A stretch of DNA of 56,281 nt from an uncultured Prochlorococcus sp. (GTDB lineage: Bacteria; Cyanobacteriota; Cyanobacteriia; PCC-6307; Cyanobiaceae), in the NCBI GenBank assembly GCA_902535185.1, contig CACAST010000003.1, forward strand, positions 1 to 56,281, given 5' to 3'. Of this stretch, positions 8,309 through 14,531 are shown in pieces. The notes below the pieces were generated by a model. It saw only the letters and a list, made by a program, of their open reading frames with translations. It ran no database searches and was not told the origin of the DNA. Position 1 is the stretch's first letter, and each line of letters opens with the position of its first letter. Made by a program: the position numbers and the translations under genes.

Positions 8309-8439
8309 AGGTGTCGTCTATGGGTATAGTTCGACACCTATAAAAAATACGACACTTTTTACCCCTATAAAGTGCCGTATCAGGGTCGTATGTTGCCATT
8401 TACGACAGTTCGATTATGATTAACCCAGATACGACAGTT
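8309..8439. repeat. res-like repeat region upstream of the resolvase
   Basis: Dense repeats of a (T)ACGACA(C/G) unit fill the gap before the serine recombinase. AGGTGTCG (8309-8316) is inverted against CGACACCT (8332-8339), with an inner CTAT/ATAG stem. ATACGACAC (8347-8355) is inverted against GTGCCGTAT (8372-8380) with one mismatch. GTCGTAT lies at 8385-8391, and two direct copies of TACGACAGTT lie at 8401-8410 and 8430-8439. Tn3-family resolvases normally act on a res site of several inverted subsites adjacent to their gene, which is the arrangement seen here. It may also autoregulate the gene. Confidence 0.6.
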
Positions 8440-8443
8440 TTAA

Positions 8444-8992
8444 ATGAAAGTTTCATACATCCGTGTTAGTTCTCAACAACAGTCATTAGAAGTTCAACGT
8501 GAATCCGTAATGAAATACGGAGTCGATAAGATTTTTGAAGAAAAAGTCTCAGGAACTTCAACAGATAAAAGAGAACAACTTAAACAATGTCTCGAATTTG
8601 TTCGTGAAGGAGATGAGTTAGTCATCACAAGGATTGACCGACTTGCACGTTCTGTTTTGGATTTACAGTTAATCGTCAAACAACTAATGGATAAGGGTGT
8701 AACTCTAACTTCAACAGAACAACCAATTTCAACGAAAGATGCAACTTCTAAATGTTTCCTCGATATGTTGGGAGTTTTTGCAGAATTAGAAACTAATATC
8801 CGTAAAGAACGTCAAATGGAAGGGATAGAACTTGCAAAACGTAAGGGAGTCTATAAAGGAGGAACTCAACGAATAGATGTTGAGGAAATCAAACGTTTGA
8901 AGAGTGAAGGATTAGGGGTGACTAAAATCGCAAAACAAATGGGTATTCATAGAGATAGTGTTTATAGACTTCTTAAAAAAGTGGAAGTCTAA
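8444..8992 (+). CDS. Serine recombinase of the resolvase/invertase family
   Basis: Catalyses site-specific recombination by a serine nucleophile. The 182-residue length is standard for Tn3-type resolvases. The N-terminal domain has YIRVSS with the nucleophile at Ser9 and the RIDRLARS arginine motif at about residues 63-70, followed by the long E-helix. A C-terminal helix-turn-helix (about 140-178, IKRLKSEGLGVTKIAKQMG) binds DNA. There is no Shine-Dalgarno sequence. The repeat-rich region directly upstream is the likely target. The role may be to resolve multimers of the excised element; inversion of a segment is an alternative. Confidence 0.9.
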   Translation: MKVSYIRVSSQQQSLEVQRESVMKYGVDKIFEEKVSGTSTDKREQLKQCLEFVREGDELVITRIDRLARSVLDLQLIVKQLMDKGVTLTSTEQPISTKDATSKCFLDMLGVFAELETNIRKERQMEGIELAKRKGVYKGGTQRIDVEEIKRLKSEGLGVTKIAKQMGIHRDSVYRLLKKVEV

Positions 8993-9015
8993 AATTCAAA
9001 AATCCCTGTGAAAAT

Positions 9016-9047
9016 TACATAGTTTATAAATAGTCAAATACATAGTT
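9016..9047 (+). repeat. Direct repeat TACATAGTT x2 before the Rep candidate
   Basis: TACATAGTT at 9016-9024 and 9039-9047, 23 bases apart, in the 196-base gap between the resolvase and the Rep-like gene. The gap otherwise contains no gene and could hold a replication origin, but I see no known nick-site consensus. Confidence 0.35.
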
Positions 9048-9188
9048 GATGAATCTTATGAACTGATGTTCTTCCTATGGGAGAGTCAGGAGGATTAGTT
9101 CAACGTTAAATAAAAAAGATTACCCAGACTTGTATTTGGGATGAACTTCGTGTGTCTAACGAAAAAAACAAATCAATAGAACTGTTAA

Positions 9189-9773
9189 ATGAATCAACTA
9201 GAAACTATCCATAAGGAATGGTTAATGAAAACTTGGGATGATTATCCACCAGAATGGTTCATCACTTTTAGATATAGAAATCAACCTAAAACAATTAAAA
9301 CTGTTGAATCTTACATAAGTGAATTTCATAAGTTATTCCGTCAAAAATTTCATTGGAGAATAAAAGGTAGAGTCACTCGAAGTTCAAATATTCCTATGTT
9401 TCCTCAAGGGATAGGGATGGTTCATTTTCACGAAAAAAGTGATGACGTAAATGAAAATACAGGTAAATTAGTTCAACCTTTTCATACTCATACTCACTTA
9501 TCAAATACAAAAGGATATTTCAAAACTCCTAACGAACTTCGTTATTTCATAAACGGATTCATTCAAGAATGTAAGAAAAAGAAAAAACAGGATGGTTCAA
9601 GATACTTGGAAAATTTCTGTTATTTAAATAGAGAAGAAGATGTAAGAGTTTGGAATTATAAACATCATTCCCAATACAACATCAGTAGTAGAAAGAAAAA
9701 AATGAAAGAATATCTAGTTGGAAAACCAGAGTTAGACATATTCAGTTTCGACCATTTAACCACTCACTTTTAA
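9189..9773 (+). CDS. HUH-endonuclease-like protein, candidate rolling-circle Rep
   Basis: The 194-residue product follows the order of HUH replication initiators. A hydrophobic motif-1-like strand WFITFRYR is at 23-30, followed by a helix (VESYISEFHKLFRQKF). A strand ending in an acidic residue, GMVHFHEK, is at 76-83, and FHTHTHLS at 98-105 supplies the His-x-His metal motif (His99, 101 and 103). Candidate catalytic Tyr residues with Lys/Arg around them are Tyr157 and Tyr163 (WNYKHHSQYNISSRKKK). Such proteins nick one strand at an origin and start rolling-circle replication; relaxases and some transposases share the fold. The assignment is from motifs only. No helicase domain is present. Confidence 0.5.
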   Translation: MNQLETIHKEWLMKTWDDYPPEWFITFRYRNQPKTIKTVESYISEFHKLFRQKFHWRIKGRVTRSSNIPMFPQGIGMVHFHEKSDDVNENTGKLVQPFHTHTHLSNTKGYFKTPNELRYFINGFIQECKKKKKQDGSRYLENFCYLNREEDVRVWNYKHHSQYNISSRKKKMKEYLVGKPELDIFSFDHLTTHF

Positions 9774-9779
9774 TCAATT

Positions 9780-10022
9780 ATGAATTACAACGAATACAGA
9801 GAATACCTTAAGAACAAAAAACTTGAGGAACAACAAATAAGAGATGAAACACCAAAAAAAGAGACTATAACAATGTATTTTGGGGAACGTCACTTTGATA
9901 CCCTTAATGAGTTTGACACCCTTACAAGACGACTCAGGAGGAGTAGAACAGGAACATTAGACTTCCTTTTGAACTACTACAAACAGACTGAAAAACGAAG
10001 AGTTGAACCAGTCATTCTTTAA
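9780..10022 (+). CDS. Ribbon-helix-helix-like protein, 80 aa
   Basis: After a charged N-terminal helix, residues 28-34 (ETITMYF) look like the DNA-contacting strand of an Arc/CopG fold, 37-52 like helix A and 58-68 (TLDFLLNYYK) like helix B. It starts 6 bases after the Rep-like gene, so it may regulate its expression (copy control), as CopG does in rolling-circle plasmids. That role is inferred from position and fold. I see no toxin partner. Confidence 0.5.
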   Translation: MNYNEYREYLKNKKLEEQQIRDETPKKETITMYFGERHFDTLNEFDTLTRRLRRSRTGTLDFLLNYYKQTEKRRVEPVIL

Positions 10023-10037
10023 CCACCTGGAATTTTT

Positions 10038-10184
10038 ATGAAGAGGGATAAAGAGTATTTCCGTAGATTAAAATACTTCAAAAAAATGGTCGAAGATTCC
10101 TTTAAACGTAGAGGACAATCATTAAACAAGTATCAACTTGTTTCTCTTGTTTCCGTCTTATTGGATGAATCATATCGAAAATAA
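10038..10184 (+). CDS. Small basic protein, 48 aa
   Basis: An ATG-initiated ORF of 48 codons, rich in Lys and Arg (MKRDKEYFRRLKYFKKMVED at the start), lies 15 bases after the ribbon-helix-helix gene and ends just before a strong terminator. Its placement in the same direction and between close neighbours supports it being a gene. The function is unknown; a nucleic-acid-binding role is possible because of its charge. Confidence 0.45.
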   Translation: MKRDKEYFRRLKYFKKMVEDSFKRRGQSLNKYQLVSLVSVLLDESYRK

Positions 10185-10187
10185 AAA

Positions 10188-10226
10188 AAAAGACTCAGGA
10201 GAAAATCAGTAAATCCTAAGTCTTTT
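10188..10226. terminator. Strong terminator hairpin inside the element
   Basis: A 13-base stem with one mismatch (AAAAGACTCAGGA against TCCTAAGTCTTTT) and a 13-base loop. A-runs and T-runs on both sides let it work on either strand. On the plus strand it closes the Rep and ribbon-helix-helix module. Confidence 0.7.
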
Positions 10227-10344
10227 CTTATTATCAAAAGTGGATGTTTCTACATATCCATTACTATTTATGAAACTTGTTTTAGGAAGATATCGCCATT
10301 TCTAACATTTAACGGAATAATTAGAACCCCACACACAATTAAAA

Positions 10345-10827
10345 ATGTTGAAATCTATTCTCTCCGTTGGGATTGGGATGGTTTTGTTATTACCTTCTCC
10401 ACCAATTAAATCTGGAACAAAAAAAGTATCTTTGTTAAATCTCAATCAACCATATCAAGACCAATGGGAAAAAGATGGTAATAAAAGAATCCCTTTTAAA
10501 TCTGTTGAAGATAATAATAATCTTTGGAAGGATGTGATTAAAAGTAGAAACAAAGTTGCGGGATATTATGATACTGAATTCGCAAATCGTATAAATTATT
10601 GTCGATATATCGGGGAAAGTATTGTTCTCCAGAAGAAAGAAAAGTTCATTCTTGAGAACGTCTTGAAATATATGTTGAGATGTAATCACACTCAACAACA
10701 AATGATTACTCGTTATTTGGAGAAGGATTATAAGGATGATGAAAAAGTATTATCTCAGGAATTGATTAGTTTATATGTCTATAAAGAAGATGAAGATGTA
10801 AATGAATTTATGAGGGATAAAAAATGA
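10345..10827 (+). CDS. Element protein with N-terminal signal or anchor, 160 aa
   Basis: Unknown function. The N-terminus has one Lys followed by a hydrophobic run (SILSVGIGMVLLLPSPPI), which looks like a signal peptide or membrane anchor; the rest is charged and helical. Two Cys occur in the mature part (NYCRY and LRCNH). As the only element product with a clear export signal it could act at the cell surface. Its stop overlaps the next ATG by ATGA. No Shine-Dalgarno sequence is seen. The preceding 118 bases (10227-10344) probably hold its promoter. Confidence 0.6.
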   Translation: MLKSILSVGIGMVLLLPSPPIKSGTKKVSLLNLNQPYQDQWEKDGNKRIPFKSVEDNNNLWKDVIKSRNKVAGYYDTEFANRINYCRYIGESIVLQKKEKFILENVLKYMLRCNHTQQQMITRYLEKDYKDDEKVLSQELISLYVYKEDEDVNEFMRDKK

Positions 10828-10979
10828 GAGATATATTCGACAAAGATTTTTTAAAACAACTCATCTTGATTTGGGTTGGAACTAATATTGCAAAACAAAC
10901 ATTCAAAGAACCGAAACAAAGATGTGGGAGAGTTTCTAATATGAAACCCCAAGAAATCATCAATAATGGTGGGAAATAA
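10824..10979 (+). CDS. Small protein with possible membrane helix, 51 aa
   Basis: Starts in an ATGA overlap with the preceding gene, with GAGG about 8 bases upstream, which supports coupled translation. A hydrophobic stretch (FLKQLILIWVGTNIAK) near residues 9-24 may enter the membrane. The rest is basic and has one Cys. Unknown function. It may work with the exported product of the gene before it. Confidence 0.45.
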   Translation: MRDIFDKDFLKQLILIWVGTNIAKQTFKEPKQRCGRVSNMKPQEIINNGGK

Positions 10980-11034
10980 CAAAAAAAATATCAATAAAAA
11001 TATACTTGTGTTCTTTATCTAAGACTTCTTTCTA

Positions 11035-11607
11035 TCAAGAAGGTCGAATAACCTCAGTAACACCACCACCATTTAATTCCCAAGGGTATAAATCTTCACC
11101 ATCATATTCAATCCTACAGAGGTTCTCTCTACCCTCACGATTAACAGTAATGGTGATTAGTTCCACCTCAAATTCATCACCCTTATAGAAATCAACATTA
11201 CCCCAAACACCTTTTAAATTTTCTTCTTTCAACAACCAGTAATCCTCATCTTTTAACTGACTATCATCAACTGGTTCAGTAATTTTTTCATCCTCTTTAT
11301 CCATTTCTTGAAGACAGTTTTCTAACCCCAGAACTTCAATTCCTAGTTCTTCAAAAGTCTTAGTTTCGTTCAAACATACTGTTTCACCTGTATCGTTATT
11401 TTTTAAATAAATTTTGAGATATTCATATACAACACCACCTTCAATATCCTCATCTTCATCATATTCATACTCCCATTCATCTCTCTCAAGTAGTTCTCCT
11501 GTCTTCTTATCAAATCTGTTTAGAGAAGTGAATCTTTTACACTCAAACTGAGTTCCTACACCCTCAAAAGTAAGTGTTCTATATGACTCAGGATTATTGA
11601 TTGTCAT
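11035..11607 (-). CDS. Highly acidic element protein, 190 aa
   Basis: Unknown. I count 34 Glu and 16 Asp against about 20 Lys and Arg in 190 residues, a net charge near -30. It has beta-rich-looking segments (YLKIYLKNN, FEVELITITVN) and an acidic patch EYEYDEDED near residue 48. I use the ATG at 11607, 2 bases after the stop of the upstream gene; an in-frame TTG at 11622 would overlap it. It runs opposite to the rest of the element, together with its upstream neighbour. Proteins this acidic include DNA mimics that block restriction or other defences, but no family is recognised. Confidence 0.6.
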   Translation of the reverse strand: MTINNPESYRTLTFEGVGTQFECKRFTSLNRFDKKTGELLERDEWEYEYDEDEDIEGGVVYEYLKIYLKNNDTGETVCLNETKTFEELGIEVLGLENCLQEMDKEDEKITEPVDDSQLKDEDYWLLKEENLKGVWGNVDFYKGDEFEVELITITVNREGRENLCRIEYDGEDLYPWELNGGGVTEVIRPS

Positions 11608-11609
11608 TC

Positions 11610-12023
11610 CTAAACTTCCCAATCAACGTCATCATCTTCATCCTCATCATTTAGAGAATTAGTATCTACCTCATCTAACTTTTTAGTCTCGTTATTCCAT
11701 ACCCAATAACTAACGTAATTAGTATCTCCTTCTATAAAGTCTTCTAGTTCAAGAGTCTCAGGATTTATGTAGTAATGACTCCACGTCATAAAATCCATAC
11801 GAACATCTAATTTTTCTACTTTTTTATCTTCAATATATTTTTCTAGATACTTATCAATATCATCAGTATCCTTAAATTCATTAAAAAATGGAGTGAAGGT
11901 AAAACCATCTCCATCACTCATCTCAACGTCAATACAACTACTAAAAAAATGAAACTCAGGAGGATTTCTATCGGGATATAAATTACCAACTCCAAATTTC
12001 TCTATTTTCCTTTCTTCAGTCAC
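11610..12023 (-). CDS. Highly acidic element protein, 137 aa
   Basis: Unknown. It has 21 Asp and 18 Glu against 13 Lys and Arg (net about -26), and ends in an almost purely acidic tail (LNDEDEDDDVDWEV). The middle is aromatic (WSHYYIN, YVSYWVWNN), suggesting a folded beta domain. The start appears to be GTG at 12023. It forms a two-gene unit with 11035-11607, divergent from the gene at 12160. A DNA-mimic or anti-defence role is a speculation based on charge only. Confidence 0.6.
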   Translation of the reverse strand: MTEERKIEKFGVGNLYPDRNPPEFHFFSSCIDVEMSDGDGFTFTPFFNEFKDTDDIDKYLEKYIEDKKVEKLDVRMDFMTWSHYYINPETLELEDFIEGDTNYVSYWVWNNETKKLDEVDTNSLNDEDEDDDVDWEV

Positions 12024-12159
12024 ATTGAAATTTTTACTAATTATAAATAATTACATAATAATTTATACACAAGATGGAGATGTGAAGTGAATTTATTCCA
12101 TTTCGATTCTTAAATAATTTCCTCCATCATCACAAGGGACAGTGACTTTGGAGGAAATT
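12024..12159. promoter_or_regulatory. Divergent intergenic region in the element
   Basis: These 136 bases separate the leftward acidic pair from the rightward small genes and should carry both promoters. GATGGAG near 12074 is inverted against CTCCATC near 12122. No RNA gene is visible. Confidence 0.3.
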
Positions 12160-12384
12160 ATGTCATTTAAACACGAGTGTAAGTATTTATCAGGATTAGT
12201 AATTGACTACAAAAAAAAGTTGAAAGACCCGTTCTGGACTGGTTTTGAGGACATTTTTAAAGAGTTAATTATGGAAACTGAACGCAAACTTTACCTTATT
12301 AAAGAACAAGAATTATGCGAACTATTAACCTTAACAAAAACAACCAACACAATCTCCCAGTCTCTTTCAATTCAAGAGAGTTAG
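12160..12384 (+). CDS. Small element protein of unknown function, 74 aa
   Basis: A helical protein, charged throughout, with one aromatic segment (DPFWTGFEDIFKELI) and three Cys. The ATG at 12160 has GGAGG 5 bases upstream, which decides the start over the in-frame GTG at 12142. The next gene (12315) begins inside its 3' end in another frame, an overlap of 70 bases. No function can be assigned. Confidence 0.55.
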   Translation: MSFKHECKYLSGLVIDYKKKLKDPFWTGFEDIFKELIMETERKLYLIKEQELCELLTLTKTTNTISQSLSIQES

Positions 12385-12494
12385 AACTTGCAAGACGTTG
12401 GGATGAATACTGTTGTGACAATCACATCACTCGAAGTAGTGCAATTAAGAGACTAATTAAGAAAGAACTTAAAGAACAATTACTCGCAATTTAA
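12315..12494 (+). CDS. Ribbon-helix-helix-like small protein, 59 aa
   Basis: The ORF overlaps the end of the previous gene by 70 bases in another frame. The order is that of an Arc/CopG domain: strand NLPVSF (residues 13-18), helix A SRELELARRWDEYCCDN (20-36), then TRSSAIKRLIKKELKEQ (39-55) as helix B with the usual (T/S)RS-x-A-I entry. Likely a DNA-binding regulator. The large overlap makes the exact start uncertain, but the fold match supports the ORF. Confidence 0.5.
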   Translation: MRTINLNKNNQHNLPVSFNSRELELARRWDEYCCDNHITRSSAIKRLIKKELKEQLLAI

Positions 12495-12503
12495 TTATTA
12501 ACT

Positions 12504-12650
12504 ATGAAAAATGTCACGTTAAATAATATCGACTATCAAATGTTGATGGAATTAAGTAAGAAACAAGGGGTTAATCTTAATTCCTTTGTTTCTACTTTGG
12601 TCAATAATCTTTATACAGAGATGAAAAGAACTGGGAGAAAACCATTATGA
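12504..12650 (+). CDS. Small protein, possibly ribbon-helix-helix, 48 aa
   Basis: Begins 9 bases after the preceding small ribbon-helix-helix gene and overlaps the next gene by ATGA. The pattern is strand KNVTLNN (2-8), helix DYQMLMELSKKQG (10-22), helix NSFVSTLVNNLYTEMK (25-40), which again fits a minimal ribbon-helix-helix. It may be an autoregulator or a partner of the neighbour. Confidence 0.45.
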   Translation: MKNVTLNNIDYQMLMELSKKQGVNLNSFVSTLVNNLYTEMKRTGRKPL

Positions 12651-13132
12651 ATCCTTCAATAAGTAGGAAGATGGATATGGTAAAAAACGTCTTTCTTAAT
12701 AAAAAAAGACTCGAAGAAAGTCTTACATTTGCGGAATTTATTGACAATAATCCTAGATATTATGATGATATTGATGAATTTTATGAAGAAGATTATCCAC
12801 AATTACAGTTACTAATTGAAGGTAATTCCAATAGGAAAGTATCAACTAAGAAAAATAAAATATCAAATAAGAAAATCTGTCGAATAAAAAATAATAAAGG
12901 TGACTTTGTAGATATAAAAAAAATCAAACAGGATAAAAAGGATGACTCTCACGTCCTCGAACTTCCTCCTCCTGATGGAGATGAAAACCTGATAACCATA
13001 GGTAATCAAATGTCCATCCCTGAGAGTTTGAGACTTTTAGAAAAGGTAAAAAGAGGAAAGAAAAAATTTAGAGATTTTATGAATCAAAAACCAACTTTTA
13101 TTAGGAAGAAAACTGAAGAAATTCTCTTCTAA
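12647..13132 (+). CDS. Basic element protein of unknown function, 161 aa
   Basis: Unknown. The N-terminal third has the segment NPRYYDDIDEFYEEDYPQ near residues 34-51, similar in pattern to a segment of the 198-aa product at 7265. A very Lys-rich linker follows (about 60-100), then a Pro-rich hinge (LPPPDGDE) and a basic C-terminal helix region. The charge suggests nucleic-acid binding. It is the last gene of the element; the right iteron cluster starts 5 bases after the stop. Confidence 0.55.
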   Translation: MNPSISRKMDMVKNVFLNKKRLEESLTFAEFIDNNPRYYDDIDEFYEEDYPQLQLLIEGNSNRKVSTKKNKISNKKICRIKNNKGDFVDIKKIKQDKKDDSHVLELPPPDGDENLITIGNQMSIPESLRLLEKVKRGKKKFRDFMNQKPTFIRKKTEEILF

Positions 13133-13136
13133 ATTC

Positions 13137-13217
13137 ACCAGAACGGTTTTTATATTGATACCAGAACACTACCAGAACGGTTTTACAAAAATGATGGATA
13201 ATTAAAGAAGGTTCTGG
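13137..13217 (+). repeat. Right arm-type iteron cluster (CCAGAAC)
   Basis: ACCAGAACG at 13137-13145, ACCAGAACA at 13160-13168 and ACCAGAACG at 13171-13179 are direct copies, the last two with the same 11-base period as at the left end. One inverted copy (GTTCTGG) is at 13211-13217. These are candidate arm-binding sites. In the excised circle the two clusters would flank the core site from both sides, as in classical tyrosine-recombinase attP sites. Confidence 0.65.
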
Positions 13218-13252
13218 AAACTGTTTTTTGTTAAAAAACCTGTGATAGACAC

Positions 13253-13278
13253 AAAAAAAGAGACTTTTTAGTCTCTTT
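13253..13278 (-). terminator. Element-borne terminator for tRNA-Asn
   Basis: On the minus strand, AAAGAGAC and GTCTCTTT form a perfect 8-base stem with a 6-base loop, followed by a run of seven T. It lies 26 bases past the tRNA-Asn 3' end, inside the element, and so replaces the terminator displaced to 5301-5330. Confidence 0.7.
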
Positions 13279-13303
13279 AGTCACTTATGGAAGTAGTAAT
13301 GAA

Positions 13304-13375
<72 letters not shown>

Positions 13376-13424
13376 ATATAGAATGAATTTAGCTCTTTAA
13401 AGTACCTTATGACAAGTACAAGAA

Positions 13425-14099
13425 TTAATTATATTGAAATTTGGATGGTTCTTGCCAGTTAGATAAAAAACCATTTTTCAACTCTGCTACTGCATCAGCA
13501 TAAGTTAATTCTTCATAACGATGAGTAATCCACAAAGCCGATAAAGGTTTTTTATGGTCACTTGTAAGATTTTTAATAGTTTTTAAAACTTTTAATTGGC
13601 TGGTTTGATCAAGTAAAGCTGTAGGCTCATCTAAAAGAATAAAATTTCTATTGCTAATCAGAGCGCATGCAATAGTTAAGCGTTGTTTTTGTCCACCGCT
13701 CAAAGTATGAACTGGCCTTTTTTCAAAACCTGTCATTCCTACCTCTTCAAGAACATATTCAATTTTTTTATTAATTTCATTTTGACTTATATTCTGATTA
13801 ATATTAATCAGAAGTTCACTCCTACAATTTGGCATCAATATTTGATGATCAGGGTTTTGAAACACCATGCCAATATTCGCATTAGAATCAATTGCACCAT
13901 TTTGGGGTTTGATTATTCCATTAATTAATTTTAAAAGAGTACTTTTTCCGCTTCCGTTTTTACCTACGACCATCCAAAATCCAGGTCTTTTTATTGAGAA
14001 GTTACATTTAAAAATTAAATTTTCTTTCTCTCCAGGATATGAAAAAGAAACATCTTTAAATTTAATATGAGGTATTTCACTTTCAAGGGAATCTCGCAT
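13425..14099 (-). CDS. ABC transporter ATP-binding protein (cobalt/ECF-like)
   Basis: ATPase subunit of an ABC transporter, 224 residues from the ATG at 14099 (a TTG at 14111 is also in frame, overlapping the upstream stop). It has a Walker A GKNGSGKST, a Q-loop in FQNPDHQIL, which is typical of CbiO and EcfA-type subunits, the signature LSGGQKQR, Walker B ILLDEPTALLD and the switch His in ITHRYEEL. The membrane partner is not in this window. It lies downstream of a small conserved gene. Confidence 0.85.
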   Translation of the reverse strand: MRDSLESEIPHIKFKDVSFSYPGEKENLIFKCNFSIKRPGFWMVVGKNGSGKSTLLKLINGIIKPQNGAIDSNANIGMVFQNPDHQILMPNCRSELLININQNISQNEINKKIEYVLEEVGMTGFEKRPVHTLSGGQKQRLTIACALISNRNFILLDEPTALLDQTSQLKVLKTIKNLTSDHKKPLSALWITHRYEELTYADAVAELKNGFLSNWQEPSKFQYN

Positions 14100-14107
14100 T
14101 AATTCTG

Positions 14108-14380
14108 TCAATCTATATCTAGAGAAAAACCTGGTCTTTTAGCTCCTCCTGCTACTGCAGATTTTTCATATATCTGTACAGAAATAATTTCTTTAGCTTT
14201 TACAGTAATTAATTTATCTTGCGCTTTGTCACAACTTAATTCGATCAAGTTTGAGGATTCTAAAGTTTCATTCATAGCAGTTTTTATTACATCATAAATC
14301 CTTTTAACATCATCAAATTCTTTCTTCTGAATTGAAAGTGGAAAAGGCGAATATCTCAGACTTAGTTCTAGAGAATACAT
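14108..14380 (-). CDS. Conserved small protein, 90 aa
   Basis: I cannot name a function. The short protein starts with a beta-like segment (YSLELSLRYSPFPLSIQ) followed by a helix and a second beta segment ending in GGAKRPGFSLDID. It is transcribed together with the ABC ATPase, whose possible TTG start overlaps its stop by 3-4 bases. Its composition is that of a core gene. Confidence 0.6.
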   Translation of the reverse strand: MYSLELSLRYSPFPLSIQKKEFDDVKRIYDVIKTAMNETLESSNLIELSCDKAQDKLITVKAKEIISVQIYEKSAVAGGAKRPGFSLDID

Positions 14381-14476
14381 AATAATTATAAAAACTACCT
14401 TTTATAATAGTAAATTTTTTTATGCAGAAAGTTATTTTAAATTAAATTCTTTTGAGAAAATTTTATAAAAGATCTA

Positions 14477-14499
14477 TAAATACATTTATCATGTATTTA
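14477..14499. promoter_or_regulatory. Perfect inverted repeat upstream of cysK
   Basis: Arms TAAATACAT (14477-14485) and ATGTATTTA (14491-14499) are a perfect 9-base inverted repeat with a 5-base centre, ending 32 bases before the cysK ATG. Candidate operator for a dimeric regulator; an RNA hairpin is the alternative. Confidence 0.5.
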
Positions 14500-14531
14500 G
14501 GAGATTATATTTAAATTTAAAAAATCATTTC

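Noticed and set aside
8139-8399. Open reading frame of 86 codons on the minus strand
   Set aside because: It is antisense to the 65-residue gene with a good ribosome binding site and extends over the repeat region of the resolvase. Its composition looks like a shadow frame.
9001-9188. Gap before the Rep candidate as a classical double-strand origin
   Set aside because: I looked for known rolling-circle nick-site consensus sequences and a strong hairpin and found neither, only one direct repeat pair. An origin here stays possible but is not supported.
9780-10022. Toxin-antitoxin system built on the ribbon-helix-helix protein
   Set aside because: No adjacent protein resembles a RelE, ParE, MazF, HicA or similar toxin. 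A copy-control or regulator role is more economical.
11006-11188. Open reading frame on the plus strand over the acidic gene
   Set aside because: It begins at TTG, is antisense to the acidic protein gene 11035-11607 and has the low-complexity look of a shadow frame.
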